Below, one piece after another: positions 6,308 through 6,747 of a stretch of DNA of 6,747 bases. Within the stretch, counting starts at the first letter, position 1, and each line of letters opens with the position of its first letter. The notes beneath the pieces are model-generated. The model searched no databases. It worked only from the letters and a program-made list of their open reading frames with translations, and was not told where the DNA came from. The stretch is from Chromatiales bacterium (GTDB lineage Bacteria > Pseudomonadota > Gammaproteobacteria > UBA6429 > Thiohalophilaceae). The position numbers were made by a program, and so were the translations under genes. The stretch spans positions 1 through 6,747 of the forward strand of contig JAHEDB010000121.1 of the NCBI GenBank assembly GCA_024641465.1, written 5' to 3'.

Positions 6308-6747
6308 TTTGCACCTCCCCTGGTGCTGGTGCACATCGGGAAGCCCAGTTTTTCCCGCGCCGCATAATAGGCCTCGGCAATGGCGCGCGACAGGGCGCGC
6401 ACCCGCAGGATAAAGCGCTGCCGTTCGGTCACCGAAATGGCGTGACGGGCGTCGAGCAGATTGAAGGCATGCGAGGCCTGCAACATTTGTTCATAGGCCG
6501 GCAGCGGCAGGCCCGCCTCGATCAGCTTCTGGCTCTCGCTCTCGCACAGGTCAAACAGTTTAAACATGGCCTCGACGTTGGCGTGTTCGAAGTTATAGGC
6601 GGATTGTTCGACTTCATTCTGATGATACACATCGCCATAGGTGATCTTGCCGAGCGGACCATCCGTCCAAGTTAAATCAAACACACTCTCCACACCTTGC
6701 AGATACATGGCGATACGCTCCAGGCCGTAGGTGATCTCACCGGTGAC
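6304..6747 (-). CDS. glyQ: Glycine--tRNA ligase alpha subunit, C-terminal half (5' end outside window)
   Basis: The last 147 residues plus stop are present; the E. coli protein is about 303 residues, so roughly half is missing upstream. The alpha subunit holds the class II catalytic core that makes glycyl-adenylate. The visible part begins with VTGEITYGLERIAMYLQG, which carries the class II motif 3 arginine (GLER). It continues with DGPLGKITYGDVYHQNEVEQ, then LLDARHAISVTERQRFILR, and ends in AYYAAREKLGFPMC, all as in known GlyQ. Its TGA stop (6304-6306) overlaps the glyS ATG by four bases, indicating coupled translation and balanced subunit synthesis. An internal ATG at 6708 is not the start, since conserved sequence continues before it. 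Confidence 0.98.
   Translation of the reverse strand, partial: VTGEITYGLERIAMYLQGVESVFDLTWTDGPLGKITYGDVYHQNEVEQSAYNFEHANVEAMFKLFDLCESESQKLIEAGLPLPAYEQMLQASHAFNLLDARHAISVTERQRFILRVRALSRAIAEAYYAAREKLGFPMCTSTRGGAK

Overview
The window is a bacterial chromosome segment in which every supported gene lies on the minus strand, so transcription runs from the right end to the left. Gene content and order (glyQ, glyS, a MazG-like gene, gmhB and a PlsC-type acyltransferase, then DUF3015 and DUF4105/Lnb_N proteins) point to a non-enteric gammaproteobacterium. From memory, Pseudomonas aeruginosa has a similar series (glyQ, glyS, a hypothetical gene, gmhB, an acyltransferase of the LptA/OlsA type). The base composition looks moderate rather than extreme. 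I cannot name a genus.

Right part (4247-6747): the 3' half of glyQ and all of glyS, the two subunits of the tetrameric class II glycyl-tRNA synthetase. They overlap by four bases (ATGA), as expected for translationally coupled subunits.

Middle (2433-4246): a single-domain MazG-type nucleotide pyrophosphohydrolase, then gmhB (heptose bisphosphate phosphatase, for LPS core or S-layer/capsule heptose) and a membrane-anchored 1-acylglycerol-3-phosphate acyltransferase-like protein. The MazG gene is bracketed by two copies of an unusual inverted repeat whose arms are each built from three tandem 8-bp units (consensus CTTGGYGN on the right arm). The copies almost fill the two intergenic gaps and lie in opposite relative orientation. 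This is the most distinctive structure in the window.

Left part (1-2432): a 142-bp gap with a possible promoter, then a small secreted DUF3015 protein ending at a textbook Rho-independent terminator. About 35 bp beyond the terminator begins a large DUF4105/Lnb_N envelope protein, which runs off the left edge with 572 codons visible. That gene has no clear Shine-Dalgarno and little room for its own promoter, so it may depend on terminator read-through.

Overall this is mostly housekeeping (translation, nucleotide sanitation, envelope precursors) plus two poorly characterised secreted or envelope proteins. I see no CRISPR array, tRNA, rRNA, transposase or phage gene. No stretch longer than 300 bp lacks a gene.
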